From JANLSE01 sp038214135 (GTDB taxonomy: Bacteria > Chloroflexota > Chloroflexia > Chloroflexales > Roseiflexaceae), in assembly GCA_038214135.1 (NCBI GenBank), contig JBBQSD010000090.1:1-25739 (forward strand): a stretch of 25,739 nt of DNA. The letters run 5' to 3'. Made by a program: the position numbers and the translations under genes. A model generated the notes under the pieces. The model worked only from the letters and a program-made list of their open reading frames with translations, searched no databases and was not told the DNA's origin. Shown here in pieces: positions 23,592-25,739 of this stretch. Position 1 is the stretch's first letter. Each line of letters begins with the position of its first letter.

Positions 23592-25508
23592 TCACCCCTC
23601 AATCGTACTCAGGTCGCCCTCTGGCTCACCCAATGCCCGTGCCTTCAGCACCCGCCGCATGATCTTCCCTGAGCGTGTTTTGGGCAGGCTGCCTGGAAAT
23701 GTGATCGCCTCTGGCTTGGCAATTGGCCCCATCACTCTGCTGACATGCGCTTTCAGTTCATCGGCCAAATGTTCCGATCCATTCTGCCCGGCCCGCAGGA
23801 TCACGAAGGCATGGATGGCATTACCACGCACCGCATGTGGCAGGCCGATCACCGCTGCTTCTGCAACCGCCGGATGCGAAACTAACGCGCTTTCGACCTC
23901 GGCGGTGCCAAGCCGATACCCCGAAACCTTGATCACATCATCGGTGCGGCCAATGATCCACATGAAGCCATCTGCATCACGCCGTGCGGCATCACCAGTC
24001 AGATACCAACCAGGGTATTTGCTCCAGTATTGTTCGACATAGCGCTGCTGATCGCCAAAAATCGTTCGCAGCATGCCAGGCCAGGGCCGTTTGATCACTA
24101 ACGCGCCCTCAACACCAGGCGGCACGGAATGGCCCTGCTCATCAACAATATCGAGCACCACACCAGGCACTGGGTAGGCACATGAACCAGGCTTCATTGG
24201 CATGCTCGCAAACGCAGAAATCATCGGGCGTGATGTCTCCGTCTGCCACCAGTTATCGATAATCGGGCTGCGCCCACCGCCAATCACCTCATTGAACCAG
24301 CGCCATGCCTCGGGGTTAAGCGGTTCGCCAGCGCAGGCCAGCAGCCGCAATCCCGAAAGATCACGCCGCTTCGGCCACGAATCGCCATAGCGCATCAGGC
24401 CGCGCACGCCTGTTGGTGCTGTGAACAGCAGCGTCACCCCATGGCGCTCAACAATCTGCCACCAGCGATCCGGGTAGGGGTTGGCGGGCGCACCCTCATA
24501 GATCACGGTTGTGATGCCATGCATGAGCGGGCCGTACAGCACAATCGAATGGCCAACGATCCAGCCAGCATCCGATGTGCAGAATAATGTGTCCTCTTCC
24601 TTGAAATCAAGCACCTGTTTGAGCGATGAATAGACATCGACCATATAGCCGCCCAGGGTGTGAACAACACCCTTTGGCTTGCCAGTGCTCCCAGATGTAT
24701 AGATAATGAAGAATGGATCCTCTGCATCAAGCGCAACACTCTCACACACCGTTGATGCAATCGGCAGCGCCATCAGTTCACTCCACCAATAATCGCGGCC
24801 TGATTGCATGTTGACGGACTGGCCGGTGCGTTTGACAACGATGCAGGCTTCGACCGATGGACAATGCTCGACTGCCTGATCGGCGATCTCCTTGAGTTTG
24901 ATCGTTTTGCCATTCAGATAGCTGCCATCGGAAACAACCACGACCTTGGCCTCGGCATCCTCAACCCGGCTACGCAGCGCTTCTGTCGATAGGCCGCCAT
25001 ACACGACGGTATGAACCGCGCCGATCTTGGCACAGGCCAACATGGCAATGGCCTGTTCCGGGCAGCGGCCCATATAGATCGCAACCCGCTCACCCTTTTG
25101 TACGCCAAGCGCCTTCAGTACATTGGCGAATTTATTGACCTCGCGCTGCAACTGGAAATAGGTGAATGTCCGCACCTCCGCGCCATTGCCTGGCTCACCC
25201 TCCCAGATCAGCGCCAGTTTATTCTTGCGCCAGGTTCTGGTATGGCGGTCGATCGCATTCAGCACCATATTCGTCTTCCCACCAACAAACCATTTGTAGA
25301 ATGGCGCATCGCGCTCATCCAACACCTGTTCCCACGGCGAGAACCATTCGAGTTCGCTGGCGGCAGCCGCCCAATAGGTTTCGGGATCTTCAATCGATTG
25401 ACGATAGATTTCTGGATAATTGGCGAGATTTGCGCGTTGGGCGGCAGCAGCAGGCGGCGCAACCGTGGGTTCATTGGCGGGCGAGCCAACCTCAGCAGTA
25501 TGGGTCAT
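23592..25508 (-). CDS. acs: acetyl-CoA synthetase (AMP-forming)
   Basis: A 638-residue ANL-family ligase. The ATG at 25508 follows GAGGTG by 6 bases, better than the TTG one codon before. The phosphate loop YTSGSTGKPKG is at 270-280, and WWQTET (420-425) carries the Trp that limits the acyl pocket to acetate in Acs. TGDAARRDADGF and the hinge GRTDDVIKVSGYRLG follow. PKTRSGK ends with Lys615, the acetylation-regulated catalytic lysine. It converts acetate, CoA and ATP to acetyl-CoA. The residues after TET are SRP rather than GG, so propionate or another short acid is not excluded. The Ala/Pro-rich first 25 residues are variable in the family. It is transcribed alone. Confidence 0.9.
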   Translation of the reverse strand: MTHTAEVGSPANEPTVAPPAAAAQRANLANYPEIYRQSIEDPETYWAAAASELEWFSPWEQVLDERDAPFYKWFVGGKTNMVLNAIDRHTRTWRKNKLALIWEGEPGNGAEVRTFTYFQLQREVNKFANVLKALGVQKGERVAIYMGRCPEQAIAMLACAKIGAVHTVVYGGLSTEALRSRVEDAEAKVVVVSDGSYLNGKTIKLKEIADQAVEHCPSVEACIVVKRTGQSVNMQSGRDYWWSELMALPIASTVCESVALDAEDPFFIIYTSGSTGKPKGVVHTLGGYMVDVYSSLKQVLDFKEEDTLFCTSDAGWIVGHSIVLYGPLMHGITTVIYEGAPANPYPDRWWQIVERHGVTLLFTAPTGVRGLMRYGDSWPKRRDLSGLRLLACAGEPLNPEAWRWFNEVIGGGRSPIIDNWWQTETSRPMISAFASMPMKPGSCAYPVPGVVLDIVDEQGHSVPPGVEGALVIKRPWPGMLRTIFGDQQRYVEQYWSKYPGWYLTGDAARRDADGFMWIIGRTDDVIKVSGYRLGTAEVESALVSHPAVAEAAVIGLPHAVRGNAIHAFVILRAGQNGSEHLADELKAHVSRVMGPIAKPEAITFPGSLPKTRSGKIMRRVLKARALGEPEGDLSTIEG

Positions 25509-25582
25509 CAAAACACCTCATTGCAACATTGCAGGACAAGCATATGGCACAACACTGCGCCATCGCATCAGGGTGAGATGGG

Positions 25583-25611
25583 CATCCAAATCTGCATGAG
25601 TGTACTGTCAA
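25583..25611 (-). promoter_or_regulatory. possible acs promoter
   Basis: On the minus strand a consensus TTGACA (25606-25611) is followed after 17 bases by TGGATG (25583-25588), a poor -10 match. It lies about 75-100 bases upstream of the acs start. The rest of 25512-25739 holds no gene that I can support. Confidence 0.25.
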
Positions 25612-25696
25612 ATACGTGTACTCGCAACACAGCCCATCGGGTAGGATGTAACGGAATGTTCTGTTTTGTGGCAGCGTTGGCATGGCGATGGGGTCG

Positions 25697-25716
25697 GGGC
25701 GGTTCGCGAACCGCCC
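25697..25716. repeat. TTCGCGAA-family palindrome
   Basis: GGGCGGTTCGCGAACCGCCC is a perfect 20-bp palindrome near the window end. It matches the cores of the repeats at 2156-2193 and 10699-10772. As at 10699, a second inverted arm could lie just beyond the window. Confidence 0.85.
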
Positions 25717-25739
25717 ACTATGTGCGCCAGTGCCGGTCA

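Noticed and set aside
22937..23662. 241-residue plus-strand frame
   Set aside because: It spans the methyltransferase antisense strand and the hairpin cluster; composition is Arg/Pro/Leu-rich and it has no motif.

Overview
The window reads as ordinary, gene-dense chromosome from a moderately GC-rich bacterium, most likely phylum Chloroflexota, class Chloroflexia (Roseiflexus/Kouleothrix/Herpetosiphon-like; genus not determinable here). Grounds: a LacI-type ligand sensor fused to an RsbR-like STAS domain, a secreted FG-GAP protein ending in GLPLIRR, a cupredoxin-fused copper nitrite reductase, and many intergenic palindromes. No phage, transposase, CRISPR array, tRNA or rRNA was seen. This lineage call is inference, not a database result.

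Layout. (1) 2-4116: a 5'-truncated LacI-like/STAS regulator converges on a secreted beta-propeller-type FG-GAP protein. (2) 4260-7961: a Crp/Fnr regulator diverges from a probable nitrite-reduction operon: 2[4Fe-4S] ferredoxin, lipoprotein NirK with an extra N-terminal cupredoxin, two paralogous 4-TM oxidase-subunit-I-like proteins, and a cupin. The shared promoter carries a CRP-like dyad about 42 bp before a predicted start. (3) 8104-10600: small XRE regulator, a frameshifted small membrane gene, and oligoendopeptidase F. (4) 10930-17302: six co-directional genes: acyl-CoA dehydrogenase (ACAD11/LvaC-like), APH-fold kinase (LvaA-like), DUF6285 protein (LvaB-like), then E1-alpha, E1-beta and E2 of a branched-chain-type 2-oxoacid dehydrogenase. 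The first three match the parts of the 4-hydroxyacyl-CoA phosphorylation/elimination pathway known from levulinate catabolism in Pseudomonas putida and from ACAD10/ACAD11 in animals. Together the run could convert oxo- and hydroxy-acids to enoyl-/acyl-CoAs for beta-oxidation. (5) 17535-20976, minus strand: two-domain PPK2, small lipoprotein-like protein, DUF507 protein and a Gfo/Idh/MocA oxidoreductase. (6) 21152-25508: TIM-barrel sugar isomerase/epimerase, RsmC/RlmG-type rRNA methyltransferase and acetyl-CoA synthetase.

The second theme is the intergenic DNA. All four convergent gene junctions hold a strong palindrome without a T-tract. Palindromes with a TTCGCGAA core occur at three loci (2156, 10699, 25697), a GTAGAGACGCAA hairpin family at two, and short 7-8 bp tandem repeats abut gene ends or starts; one of them encodes the C-terminus of the acyl-CoA dehydrogenase. 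The best candidates for follow-up are the hydroxyacyl-CoA kinase/dehydrogenase cassette linked to the oxoacid dehydrogenase, the NirK electron-transfer operon, and the palindromic repeat families.
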